This document shows, piece after piece, positions 1 to 12,580 of a stretch of DNA of 64,000 nt. How positions within the stretch are numbered: position 1 is the first letter of the stretch; each line of letters begins with the position of its first letter. Source of the stretch: Onchocerca volvulus. Taxonomy: Eukaryota > Nematoda > Chromadorea > Rhabditida > Onchocercidae. The DNA lies in the NCBI GenBank assembly GCA_000499405.2, contig HG738139.1, forward strand, positions 7,898,616 through 7,962,615. Reading direction: 5' to 3'. The position numbers and the translations under genes are program-made. Under the pieces are notes generated by a model. That model saw only the letters and a program-made list of their open reading frames with translations. It had not been told where the DNA came from and ran no database searches.

Positions 1-2050
1 GTATTAATCAAACAAAAGTATTGAATATAATTATATTAGCCAGAATTTTTTTGTGTACTTATGTATGTGCACCGGTGGAGAAAGGAAGAAGACTTAAATT
101 TCAGACTTACCTATTGTTGCTAACATTAACTTGATGAGTTTGGAAAATGAAGAAGGGATAGGATGAGTTTTTGATGTTATATGGATTTTATTGTTGTGGG
201 AACTTGTTTCTAGTTAGTAGCTTCTAAGAGAGTAACTAGTAACTACCCAAGAGAGCTAAGCGATAGCACAATGTTATGTCGGGATATTTGGATGAATTCT
301 TATTGGAAGGGATGCTGGTAGCCCATTCAAATGAGAACACAGTGGAAGGTCTTGACATGAGTACAATTTCCCATTCGTAGATTAGCTGTCTGGCAGGATT
401 CGAAGTTCATTTATGGCTTTTGATTAGCATTGTTTGGTATTTATTGAGAAGCAACATCGCGCAATGGGTAGTAAGAGAATGGAATTATAGTATATGTCTG
501 TTATGCCTGTTGATTCATCTAACTTTCCTGACTTGTTCAGTGCTGCGAAGGAAAGCAAGTCCCATTTGCTGGGAAGAAACGATGTCGCGATATTAATGGC
601 ACTTTCACTGCGGGGAAGTTTCTCGATAAAAAAAGTGTAAGAAATGCTTGGAAAGTGAAGAAAGGTGAGCCGTTGTTAGATGAAGCACTGATGTAATCGG
701 TGAAATAATCATTTTAGGAGACTGAATTGAAGATGAGACAAATGGTCAGTAATAGATACCCGTTACTGAACTAATCTCTACGTTGTCAAGTTTGTACATG
801 TTGGAATATAATGCAATTAAATTGGGGAAAGCGATGTTTTCCTCGTTTATACGAATTTATGAAGTTTCTCGCTCAAGAATGTATAGAATCGCACATGGAT
901 TTGATGAATATCGTATATTACTGCGAATCTGTGAAAGAGAAAAGTACTGATTATTGGGAAGTAACTTTTGGAAAGCAAAAGAAGGATGAAAGGAATGACT
1001 GCAGAATGCATGCATGACTGAGAAGGGTTGAGTGAGTGAAGTTTGAAGTACCTTCTAACTAACAGCAAGCAGTGCGAATTAGTCGATACTCTTCTGACTT
1101 CTTGCCAACTTCTGCTCTGCATGTGGCCTGCTGTAAACACTTCAGAATAGCTGTCAAGCACGTAACTGTCGTTGCACTTCGCTTCTATCTCAAAGCTAGT
1201 TATTGCAGCTGCTGCTGCAGCTGCACAACATCGACAACACGCATTAGTTATATGTGTGTGCACGTGTATGTGTGTGTATGTGTCTGTGTCTGTGTATATA
1301 TATATATGTGTATGTATGTGTGTATGTGATAATTGAATTCCCTGCGTGCTGTGTCGTTGTTGCCTATTTGACGTCGTTATATGAATGCAGTGGAATGCGC
1401 AGATCTTTGTTGTTCAAGTGACCTCTCTCCTCTCGAGCCCTTTAACCTCTAGCTACTTCTGTATGGCGATTTAGGACGATGAAGCATTTCTCAGCGATTG
1501 TTTTCCGGAGAGATCAGAGAATAAAAAATTCAGGTTAACCGTTGGTGCATCCATTGATCGCCGTTCGATAGCTTGAATGTAGCCTGTTTTCATGTGACAA
1601 GTATCTACGCGATCTTTGCTCCAAATTTTAAAAGACATCTGGTAGTTCTCGGTGCAGTTTGCTCTTTCCATACCTCTCCCTTGATTCCTTGCAATTATCT
1701 TCAATCACATAGTATCCACCAACCTCTTCTTTTTACTGTTTCCAAAAGAGTTTTCAATAGGCAGGATGGAAGATGCTTTTGTCTATATCTTAATTACTAA
1801 CTTAGTCAGCGTTGTGATTTGCGAATTATAATCTAATAATATTTAGTGCCGAAAATTCCTTATTCTGCGAAAATTTTATGGCTGTAAAGTTACGAATGTG
1901 CATTTCGTTGAAATTGATTTAATGAATTTGTTAGATGCTTCTGTTAGTGTATATAATGTATGTATGGCTTCAAAAGATGATTATATGCTCGTTTTCATTC
2001 CATTCCACTTCGCACATATATTTTTATTATGGAAGGAATAATTCTATCCA
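1..2050. other. Upstream region, no gene supported
   Basis: I see no exon chain here. Several short open frames exist, but most lack an ATG, and a frame with an alanine run near 1200 is only a read-through of GCT/GCA repeats. A fragment ending in a good donor on the minus strand near 98-115 could be a first exon of a gene lying off the left edge, but it is too short to call. The last part is presumably promoter and 5' flank of the Ly6-like gene. Confidence 0.5.
1251..1328. repeat. TG/TA-rich microsatellite
   Basis: Imperfect run of TG, TATG, TCTG and TA units, directly visible. It is non-coding. Confidence 0.9.
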
Positions 2051-2059
2051 TTTTCAGGG
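2051..2059 (+). promoter_or_regulatory. Probable spliced-leader acceptor
   Basis: TTTTCAG ends two bases before the ATG of the Ly6-like gene at 2060. There is no convincing upstream cis exon, so this is probably a trans-splice site. It also supports the chosen start. Confidence 0.55.
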
Positions 2060-3524
2060 ATGAGAATATTGATAACGAATGTGCTGATACTTGCTGCTAG
2101 CCTGATTGTCATTGCGTAAGCTATTTATTCATTATATTATTATCATCTGTTATATTGGCCTGCAAAGATCCCTTATCATAAACTAGCAAGGCATTTCTAG
2201 CAAACATTGTGATGGATTAAAAAAATGATTCAAATTGGCGATAACCTAATCAGTTGGTTGATTGAGGCCAATACTTTTACTGCTTGCAAATATAATCTTT
2301 CTCTCTTTCTTTTTCTCTTTCCTTCCCTTTATCTCACTTGTTGATCAGTAACCAATCCTAGTGATCATGCAGTCTCTTGCTCTTTCAAGAAGTATGCAGT
2401 TGCATGACCATCAGGACTGGTTATCGACCAACAGTTTTGCTAACTATACTCTTAACTGCCCACTGAGAAGAATGAAGTTAATTGTGTTGACATGCCAACT
2501 CCAAATTGACCATTCTTCCTAAATCTAACTTTATTTATTTTGCTGATTGTTGATGTTTTTCAGGGATGGGCCGATGAAATGCTATCAGTGTAATTCGGCG
2601 AAAGATCTAAAGTGTGATTCCAGTGATGCCAAAGATCTAAAGCAATATATCAAGTCATGTCCACCGCTAAGGGATGGTACTCACGCTGGTAAAGAATCCA
2701 TCGCATGCCGTAAAATCGTCCAGGTATATTGTATCATTTTATATTCCTATTCTTATCTTCAACATTCTATTTGAACACTTCTTTGACATCGATTATATTA
2801 AGATTAAATTATTGTTTAATTCTTGAAACATTTAAAACGTGAGAAATGATGTACATATGCCAAATGTTCCACTTCTAACTGTTCTACATAACCATATGCA
2901 TATTTAGTAATATTATGACTGAAAACTTGATTTTGAACGGAGCAATTTTTCAATTCATGTAGTAGTCAGTTGATTTGAGAATTTCAGAATGTAGAGGAGT
3001 TACCTGTGCTAATAATCAGAGAATGTGCATATACGGGTGATAAGAACCTAGACGGAATGCGCAAACAAGGCAATAAAGCTATTAAATTGTTCTACTATCA
3101 ATGTGAAAATATGGATGGAGTAAGTTCGAATCCTATTTTACTTGAGTAGTGAGAGGTCAAATAATTTTACATATCTCAGTACTGAGCACTTGCAAATAAC
3201 TGTACTACTTGAACTTATCAATTGTATTGATAGAAATTTCTTTTCTATGTTTTACATTCTCTTCATCGTTCATTGGCTAAAAAGCATTAGATTTATGTAA
3301 ATTATAAACAGTGATTCATCTGTTGATTACAAACATATCTTTGCTGACTGTGCCATTTGGTTAGGAGTTAATCACACGCATCATATGCTGCATGAATTCT
3401 CTGCAGTTCTAAAGTTCATATATTGCAGGAAATACCTTGCAACGGTACACAGCAAATAACGACGCGATATCTCACCTTGACCCTTTTCCTTGCAACCATA
3501 ATTGCTGCAGCACATAATAAATAA
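2060..3524 (+). CDS. GPI-anchored Ly6/uPAR-like small secreted protein
   Basis: Four exons, 2060-2115, 2564-2723, 2988-3119 and 3429-3524, join in frame to 147 residues. Seen: a hydrophobic signal peptide (about residues 3-19); eight cysteines at about 25, 28, 36, 51, 67, 85, 111 and 120, opening with CYQC; and a final Cys-Asn pair (120-121), which is the invariant closing element of the three-finger Ly6 fold. A 15-residue hydrophobic C-terminus (about 130-144) follows, typical of a GPI-attachment signal. Known of the family: such proteins sit on the outer membrane surface and modulate receptors or channels, as in the nematode ODR-2/HOT and insect Quiver groups. Inferred: an extracellular, GPI-linked protein; the partner is unknown. 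Exon 2 holds a short internal repeat (AKDLK twice). Donors and acceptors are all GT-AG. Confidence 0.85.
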
Positions 3525-6500
3525 CATTAGAAATTTACCAGTTTTTATGTCCATTTTGTCATTCCAAAAATATTTTCTATCCGTAAACTCCCATCTGTGC
3601 AAGAGGTGAACATTGATGCGATCTTCAGTTTGCTTTTGTTTTTCATGGATATTCAAGTGTTGAACGCAGAAAAGAAGCTGAGCAAACTTGATTTTGAAAA
3701 ATTCCAGAAATTTTTCGAGAATTATATTATTGTATCATGATGTATGCTGCCAGCCACACTAATGTTTCATGAAGATTTTGTAATTTTTCGCTCCCAATGT
3801 ACTGCTCATTAGCACTATATAAACTGTATATATATGTATATATATGTATATATATATATATATATATAGGTAAATGGATAGATGAATTCGTATCATATCT
3901 ATGTAATGTAAAAATTTATGCTGTCTTGCTTATATTTAAATTTTTACAAATATATTTTACGTTCGTTTTATATATTGCTAAATTTCAAATTTCGCCTTTT
4001 GTTTTCATATGTTTCTAGTTTTGCATGCATTTTGAGTAAAATTCTTTACAATCTAATAAAAATATAGTTTCGGATGATTTCAAGAACAATCAACTATGTG
4101 AGTTTGTTCCGCATGCTGTGTAATTATTTGGCTTGAAACAACCTTAAATCAAAAAGAATTCTAATTCAGCTTTCTGAAATAAACTAAGCGTCAAATGGCT
4201 AAATCTAATCGACACTGTAATCAGATCATTTGAGGTTAGAGAAAAGCAATAAGGAACAGTGTGATTATAAATGAGTGATAGTAGACAAGAACTAGTTTGA
4301 GGAAATATCTTAGACTCTTGTATGACTGTTATGATAATATTTTTGGTATCACTGTAATACTTCCTAAGTCTGATTTATTTCTTGATCAAGAGACTATTGG
4401 AATTGTATACAAAGGACCGTGCAAACATTCTGATATAGTTGATAATTAATTGGTCTGGATAAAGGTGATATATTTAGTAATACAAGGACATTATGTCATT
4501 TTTACAGACCTGCCACTTTATTAATGAAACATAGCCAAAAATTCATCAATTTTTAGCCTATAACATTATCAATTTCTTTAGAGTGTTGATTTTTTAAATT
4601 GTAACTGACTCCTTCGTTATTCGAAGAGCGTCAGATCCATTCAGAAGTTGCATTAAAAATTCTTCGGGCATTCTGAATGAAAAGTAATATTGTCATGAGT
4701 ATTGAAATCTTATTCGAAATTATTACATTGCCCCTTGAATTATATTAAATTATGTTTTTCATTCCGTAAATGGAAGAGAAATTCAAGGTGAATCTTGAAA
4801 ATAATCCTTGGCTGCAATGAATCTGTTTTGACTGTCACGTTGCATATGAATTTTGTTCGCTAAGTCATTTTTCAATATTTCGGATTGTGCCAGCCTTAAT
4901 GTTGTAAATCATTTGATTATTTAATATCAGTCATTATCAGCTCTCAAAATATTTCTTTAATCTCATTTGCTGATTAAGCTGTTTGTGATTTGGAATGCCA
5001 GATATTTTTTTAAATTACTTAAAACTACCGGAAATCTGCCTCGTTTTCCTTAGAAACAAATTATTGCGATTGCTATCCCTGAGTATTCTGAAGATTTTAA
5101 GAGAAAAAATACTTGAAATTTAAAAATATTCATCGCAAATGTTTTTTTTTCCCCATAATTCATATCGATCCAATTGACTATCTTTCTTAAGTTCATAGTC
5201 GATGGAATATTTTATCTTTAGTTTATTCTTACAAGGGTGTTGTATCAAAGATAAGTGTGACAAATACATATAGTTCCATAAATGAAAAAAATGTAAATGA
5301 TCATTCTTTCTTAGCATCAATTTTTTGTTCAATTGAGGAAATATTTATTATTTCTAATAGCCGAAGTGAAAGAGACTTGTAGAAATAATCCTTCTTTACT
5401 TCATTTCAAATTTTTGGATCTAAATTCATTTATTGAAAAATCTTTCAATTTCCGCCATAAAATTTTGTACAGTTTTGGAGTTATATTAATGTCCCTTCTT
5501 CGTTTGTTCTGGAGTAAGCTGATTCATCAAAAACTAAACAAAATTCATGGAAGATATCCACAAATGCGAAGATTTATGGAATAAATCGGATGACTGAAAA
5601 CATTTCGTTGGTTATTATCGATTCACATATATCTTTGAACATTAAATTCAGCGCTGCAATTTGAATATGTCCATTTTTCAGGATCATCGAAGCGTCGCAC
5701 AATTTTGCGGGAAAATATTGAAATAAAAGAAAAATATCACTTTTGGAAATTACTATAATGCTTTGTTGTCGTATTTAAAAATTAAGTGAATATTTGAGAA
5801 ATGAACACAAAAGCCATCAATGCATAACAGAAATATGGGGGAACGATTTTTTAACTGACATATGAGTTCTTTTTAAAAGAAATGTACAAATTTCATCGAT
5901 TTCAAAAACGATTCGTGTGGAAGAGAATGAAGGAATAAGAAATATGGCAAAATGAAATGGAAATAAATGATAGGGAATAAATGTCGATAATTTGTTAAGG
6001 GATGATGATATGATATCCATCGCGGTAAACAGTCAAAGTAATCAACGATTCAACGATTCACGGGGCAGAGAAGGGTCACAACTGGTTCAATATGTGTTGA
6101 TGAATTGCTTGATGAAGAGTGAAATTCGAAATTTTTTACTTTTGCCATTCCCTTTCCATGCACCCATCATCCATTGTTTCTTTCATTTTTTTTCTCCTGA
6201 AATATTCATCCCTTTTTTATCCTGTTATCCTGAAAAGTAAACAATTGACCGAGAAATGTTTCAGGATTTCACGATTTTCCAGAAGATCATTACAGGTTGG
6301 ATCTGTGTGAAACCGTAAGGGGATGTGCTGCACTTGGATATTTTATTCATTGATCAAGACTTTTCGAATCTTCTTTTATTTCTTTCTTTGCTAATAAAAT
6401 TCTACACTTCTTTTTTTTTACCTCTAAAAAAAGTAGTAGAAGTCTTGATTTTCTTACTTGTTACCAATGATGCTCTTGAAAAAGAGAAAATAAAAGAAAT

Positions 6501-6835
6501 TCAAATAAATTTCTTTCAATTTGTTACTGTCCGTGAGATCTCTCGTAGAAAAAGAATGAAAACTGCGGTATTCGAAGAGTGAGAAAGTATGCTTATCCTT
6601 GAATTCTATCTGAGCAAATACTTCGGCAGATATCTTGACCTATGACCTAAATGCTGTTTCGTTCACTGAAGTAATTCTTTTTATTCGACATATTTTAAAG
6701 ATCATTACATACATACCACGAATAAGCATATCCTGTTGCATTGTTTTGAAGCATACTTCATCGCTGTTTATTTTTAAGTTCTAATGCTCCATCGGATTTT
6801 AAATTCTATATTAGATGGAACTTCAGAAGTGATAT
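3525..6835. other. Intergenic region, no gene supported
   Basis: About 3.3 kb of A+T-rich DNA between the Ly6-like gene and the MIG-18-like gene. It contains a TA/TG microsatellite at 3825-3868. Open frames near 5333 and 6119 lack an ATG and have low-complexity, Phe/Leu/Ile-rich translations. An open segment near 6265-6318 flanked by AG and GT was considered as an exon, but it does not join anything. Confidence 0.5.
3825..3868. repeat. TA/TATG microsatellite
   Basis: Runs of TATATG and TA repeats, directly visible in the 3' flank of the Ly6-like gene. Confidence 0.9.
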
Positions 6836-8402
6836 ATGTGGTCATTCTTGCTGATAGCCTTCTATGTTCAGCAGATCGATTCAACCGGAATTGAATTATT
6901 GCCAAGTAATTCTTGCCAATTTTGAAACGCAGAACTTCGCTGAAAAAAAAAAAGTCATCTGGAAAGAGTTGATAGAAGATTTGGGAAGTAATTAATACTT
7001 ATGGTGAGAATATCTCAGGAGACTGCGATTGTCGTGATTGGAGTGGTGGATGCAGAAGAGATGGCGAGAAATGGATCGACGATGACACCTGGCTCTATAG
7101 CTGTGATGGAAAAGATGGGTACTGTTATTGATATAGTTTATCAGTCTAATCATATATATTTCAATGTGGATGAGAACGAGATAGTGATAGGATTGCAAAG
7201 GACGAAATAGTCTTTTTCATAGTTTATTCCAATTAATTCAAGGAATTTGATTTCTTTATGAAATGCAACACATAATACTTTGCAGGGAACAATCAGAATT
7301 TTTGGGCTGTCAAAGTAGCGATCGATCTGGCAAGTTGCTAATTCAGGCTGGTGAAAATAAAACTGTTGACGATTTCTGGTTTAGTTGCAGCTATAATATG
7401 TTCAGGCTTAAATATGAGGAAGGTAAGGCATACATTTTACACAAACGATTTAAATGCTCAATGATTGAAAATATCTACAGGAATCTCTCGCACGATGTAA
7501 TTTTTTGATTTCTTCACTTTGATCAATCAGTCGATGTGCATCTGATTTCAGAATCTCGATGCGTAGTGAATAATACACAGTATCACGTGGGCGAGTTATT
7601 TCAAGACGGTTACTTCCAGTGGCTCTGTTTGGAAAGTGGTCGATGGATTACCGGTTGATCTTCATATGTTTAATTTGATTCAATGTGTATGCAATAATAA
7701 AATTACATAAATATTAAAAATATCTCTCTATATAACGAATATCCAATTTGAGGTTGTTATTATCAGAACGAAACGAAAGATTGGATTCTTTTGAAGATTG
7801 GTCAAATTGGCTATAATGGCCTTGTGAAACACGCTTGTGATCGGTATGATGATTATCCAGGAAGGGTACAGTACTATGCTGAGGTAACTTCTTTAGTGAT
7901 TATCTAGAGAAGCGATTATCAGTTGTGATTGCAAGCTTTTCTGATCCTTCTAGTATCACTAAAACTGCCTCGTCATCATGACCCTTGCATAACCGTATAA
8001 AACTATACATTCTTTCAACAATCTCATGGTAATAACTATTAAAGGATTCTTCTAGAACAGACTAATTAGATTTTCGACAAGATTCTCAAGTCACTCATCT
8101 ATTTTCTAAATTTACGCTGATATTTACATTTATGCTGCTTTGTAATTCCTTTTCTTTTTTTTTTTTTTTAGATGATCCCTTATAACTTGACTTTCTTACT
8201 TTTTTGCTTGCAGGTACGAACAGATGTGCCTGTTAAGCATCCCTCAAATAAAGGCAAAAATCAGAATTTACCGGATCTGATCGATAACCGCTTGAAGGAA
8301 GCACCAATTCGGTGGCTTCATGCAAATGCAGCCAATTTTATAGAGAATAATGGAACTTTCAAGTCGAAGATCCGTTATCTGCGCGATTCCAGACAAATAT
8401 AA
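6836..8402 (+). CDS. Secreted protein with MIG-18-like fibronectin-I-type repeats
   Basis: Six exons, 6836-6905, 7019-7118, 7286-7422, 7552-7653, 7753-7883 and 8214-8402, join in frame to 242 residues. It opens with a signal peptide (MWSFLLIAFYVQQIDSTG). Then come cysteine-rich units with a repeated Cys...Gly...Trp...Cys spacing, for example WLYSC, FWFSC, and CVVNNTQYHVGELFQ followed by FQWLC and GRWITGCYY. This pattern matches the nematode domain described as 'abnormal cell migration protein 18-like, fibronectin type I'. The last ~60 residues are basic and lack cysteine. Known: C. elegans MIG-18 is a secreted basement-membrane factor acting in gonadal cell migration. Inferred: an extracellular matrix protein; the exact orthologue is unsure. 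The acceptor of exon 5 is GAG rather than CAG, chosen because it restores the Gly-Cys pair and the frame. Confidence 0.8.
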
Positions 8403-8555
8403 ATATTGACGAATCTTACATACATTCTGAATTCGATCAAATTTTTGTTTCTTGTAGATGAAGTTTTAATTTGTACCAATTAATAGGGTTAAGAATGAAC
8501 TGAAACTATATGATTCACATCCCTACTTGCCATTAATACTATTATAAATTTGTGC

Positions 8556-8561
8556 AATAAA
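8556..8561 (+). terminator. Polyadenylation signal AATAAA
   Basis: AATAAA lies about 155 bases after the stop codon of the MIG-18-like gene; plausible cleavage signal. Confidence 0.5.
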
Positions 8562-11014
8562 TTGTGATGCCAATTTTGATGACAATTATGCTGTCGATAA
8601 AATAGAGTAATTGTCACTGATGTTTCATTGAAGCATTCCTGATTTCACTAATTCTCAAAAGGAAATACCAGCCTGTAAGCTTGACCACAACAGTTTCAGC
8701 TGCTTTCTTCATTTTTCCTTCGAATTCTAACCACGACTATTCCTGCATTCCATTTCTGCTGTTGTTTCGAAACAGTTGAAAAAAGAGCGTCATGAAAATG
8801 TTGATTGTAGAAAGAGATGTCTACAGTAAACTCGATGTCACAAATCATTAATATAAACATATTTGAAGAGTAAGGAAGACAATTTAGTAGAGGTAATTTG
8901 TAACTTTCCTTGTTCAGAATGATAATGTCGCATGGCAACGGAGAGTTGGTATTAACAAAGTTGCAATTCGTCAACAATTGATACAAACATCATCATTTAC
9001 AGTTGAATAGTGTTTTCCAGCGGAACATTCTGTTGTGAATTGATCAACGCTTACTATTTTTCACCATTCTCTACTATTTCTGCTATTTTTCTATTTCATC
9101 ATCTATTATTTCGTATTCGAAAACAGGTCTCTTCTTGATTATTTGCTATGGAAAGCTTTTATATCTGTGACTCATATTATCTCTCCTTCATTTTTGATTC
9201 AAATTTTTCATTTTTCAATTCGGAAATATATCAAATGTCTGCTAAAGAATCAATGTATTCAACGATCGGATCATTCTGCAGCTGATGAGCAGCGTTACCA
9301 TCAATCTTATCACCGTTTATAAGATAACTCAGAATCATATCATCTGAAGGATTTTTTTCTCTTGACGATATAAATGGAAGATTATATCGAGGAATTGTTA
9401 ATTACTTTTGAGTTGGAAATTAAAAAGAGATTAAGCCGATTGTTTTTGAAAAATCTCTTAAAAGCTAATTATAGTCAAAGAAATTGTTTTGTGACTGAAT
9501 TGTGATAAGTTTTAATGTTTTGCTTGCTGGTATTGAAAACATATAAATTACTCAGAGTAGAATTCGCTTCCGATATTTTATTTCAACTCGCCATCAAAAC
9601 GATGGTAGGAAATTATAGCAAAATCTTTCAGGAGTTGAACATATTTTTTCTGACCACTTTAAGACAATTTTTGAGAAAATTCAAAGCCATGCGAATATAT
9701 TCATAAACAGAACAAAAAAAAAAAAAAAAAAAATCAACATATTTATTCACCAGAAAATTCGGCATAGCTTCATTGAGAATTGAAGAATTCTAGAATTCCA
9801 GGGGGATTCCAGAATCACAAGTTCATCTGATTAAAAAAATGACATCTGTAAAACAATCGAAAAGAGCGCATATTAACTTAGCAGCTTTAACAAAATAATC
9901 AAAAAAAAAAGAAAAAAAAAAGCTGAATCCACTTTTGCAAATAAACTAGCAACTGAATATTCCAATAGTTCGATTCTTAATGTCGGGTTTTTAGCTTTTT
10001 CGGTTGAGCATCAATTTATAAAAAATAAGAAGTCGCCGCCAATCAAGAATCCTAATCTTCGATAATTGGCAAAGTTGTTGAATTTTGATACTATTATCAC
10101 GATCTTTTGCCAACTTTACTATACAACAAATAAATTCGTTACATTCCGCTGATTTCGAATTAAACAAACAGTTTGTTGGTATATTCTTAAGCACAGAAGA
10201 CATTGAATGATAATATCAAAGGGGTTTTGATGTGACAAGTGTAGATGAATTCATCTCTTCCAACTTTGTTTATTTTATCTCCAAATGTACAATTATGCGG
10301 CGTTTCTTTTATAGCTAAAATGATCGTGTTAAGAAATTACAGGTGATTATTTGTGAGGAAACGACATGTTTGGCATGTGCTAGTACCTAGTATACAACCA
10401 CCATTGACATTTGAAATTCTTCTTCAAACTTTTATCCTTCGAAAAGTCACTTACAACTAAATCCATTACATCGAAAAGATTTTGCTGCTTCAAGTTGTAA
10501 GTTGTGTTTATCATTATTCTCAAGGAAATTTTCCAATCTTTCTTCTGCTAGAATTTCCAAAATTATCTATCCAAGGCTAATGATATAGCAGAATTATCAT
10601 AAGATTTAATGCACAAGATATAAGATGATCATATCAAGAGATTAATTTCAGAGTGATTATTTGTAAGATGAGGATGAGCAGTGAGGAAAGAAGTTTCGCA
10701 GTGCTGTCATCAACCGCTTGATTACAGTTGCCATCGATAAGCATTAAATTGAATATGAATCAGGTTTGCAGAAATTTGTTTTCCCATGAAAATCACTGCC
10801 ACAAGCGCACCTTATCAGTTCTTCCTTCTTATCACTCAATGCATGTCTTATCATTCAGTCAGTGGGTCGGTTTTTTGCGGGGTGCTGTGCTGTATTGTTC
10901 CAATAACACCATTTCTTCTTCTACACTCCATTTCATTTATTTTGCAAAATCATTTCTTCCTCTCAGGAAAGGCAAGAATTCGCAATTCTCTACATTCTCA
11001 ATTGATTCACACGC

Positions 11015-11054
11015 AGAGAGAGAGAGAGGGGAAGGGAGAGAAAGGGAGAGAGAG
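11015..11054. repeat. GA-rich microsatellite
   Basis: Imperfect GAGA/GGGA run, directly visible, just upstream of the candidate SLC26 first exon. Confidence 0.85.
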
Positions 11055-11410
11055 TGATTAATTATTTTCTAAATTTGATGCTGTGAACCATCTGGTGGAC
11101 AACAAGCTGTTGTGCTGGACAGATCACACCGCACACGTGTCGTGCGGGTCGTTATGGAGCAGAAGTTCTTCTCTGGTCACTGGAACCAGGTATTTCACAT
11201 ATCTTTCTCTCCGTTTCTCTCAGGTATTCTCTCAGATGGCGGTGCCTTTCTTTTGATATCGACCGCCGACTTATCTTTCCTCTCAGATCAACTCCAATTA
11301 GCTATCGAAATGAGTCGTTCCTTCTGTTTATTTGATAAGATAAGATTAGTAAAAACAATCAATGCACTAACTTTCATCGATTTATTTATGCAAGATGTGC
11401 TGTTTCGCAT

Positions 11411-11431
11411 GCAGAATGCAGAATGCAGAAT
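11411..11431. repeat. Three tandem copies of GCAGAAT
   Basis: A 7-bp unit repeated three times without change. Confidence 0.9.
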
Positions 11432-12580
11432 GCTACTTCTTTCTGCCTCTGCTATATTGTGCTTTCGAGCCCGCGTATTTAAATATGCTTGGCAAATTAA
11501 GGAAATTAATTGATGCTTCAAACTTTCTTTTTTGAATGAAAGGAATATCAATGCTTTGAAAATCTCTAAATTATTCTGTGAAGACAATTGCTACTAGTCG
11601 AAATTTATGTTTGAACAAGCAGCTCTAGTGTTGTGTGTGCTACAAATCATGGCTTAAAACATATCGTTAATCATATCAGAGAACTCTTCTCTAACTGATC
11701 CATCTTAAAAAAGATCAACTCAGAAAGATCAGCCTATCAGCGATGATTTCAATCAGAATATATTAATTTTGATAAGGGATAAGGGACAGAGACTTTTGTA
11801 GAAGCATGAAGACAATGCTAGAAATGCATTTCTGCACTAAGCGGCGATCTCTTTGATGTTGTTTATTCATGCATATTATTTTTATAAGAAATAATTGAAT
11901 GAGGTACCATAGGTATCACTGGACTATCTGGAAAGTGTACTGAAATAGTAATTCCCGTGTATTAATGTTTCTTCTCCAGCAAAGGATATTTTATCAACAA
12001 ACTATTGCATGTGTTTATACATCAACAACTGCTCACCAAATAGTTGTTCCCTCTTCCTATCATCGTTTTCTGAGGATAAACATTTAATTCCATTCAATCT
12101 TGTGCCTCAGAAATGCATTCATTTGAAATTAACGACTTCTTTGCTTCTGAAAAAGCTTCTTTCTTCCATTTTGATCCACTTACTCTCAGTAGGACTTGCA
12201 GGAAGTATTAGCGTGAACTAGCTACGGTATATTCACCGTTGTATCATACAATCAAGAAACATTCACATTAACGGCGTTAGTTAGGCTCAGTCTATCATTA
12301 ATTTGAAATTATCGTGAAGTTTCTCTTCTCTGGAATTAAGATCAAATGAAGATAATCAAATTCCGCACTTCATGTTCAATCACAATAATGCATTTTAGAG
12401 GATCGCGATTCAATCACCATAAATCATCAAAGAAGGGAGAAAGTAAAGATTCGTTCTTTTCCTAACAATAGTATTGTTATGTTTTTCCTTAAACCCGCAG
12501 AATGCGCGGAAATAGTACGAACTTTAAAATGAAGAATTGGAAATTGGATGAACTATGGTCATTAGCTTAGTATAATTTAG

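Larger units (their letters stand above)
8562..12580. other. Long 5' flank of the SLC26 gene
   Basis: About 4 kb with no gene I can support. It holds poly-A tracts near 9713-9733 and 9901-9920, a GA microsatellite (11015-11054) and a triplicated 7-mer (11411-11431). The interval 11090-11190 is clearly more G+C-rich and contains an E-box CACGTG within a near-palindrome. An ATG at 11154 opens 12 codons to a GT donor at 11190 in the phase needed by the first recognised SLC26 exon. That makes it a candidate first exon, unproven. Confidence 0.4.

Noticed and set aside
847..1263. 138-codon minus-strand open frame with an alanine run
   Set aside because: The alanine run is a read of a GCT/GCA simple repeat, the frame extends into a microsatellite, and there is no exon structure or domain.
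3121..3135. GTTCGAATCC, like a tRNA T-loop
   Set aside because: It lies at an exon-intron border and has no acceptor stem, D-arm or anticodon arm around it.
10728..11061. Two overlapping + strand open frames of about 90-109 codons
   Set aside because: One lacks an ATG; both end by translating the GA microsatellite (Arg-Glu repeats) and have no domain.
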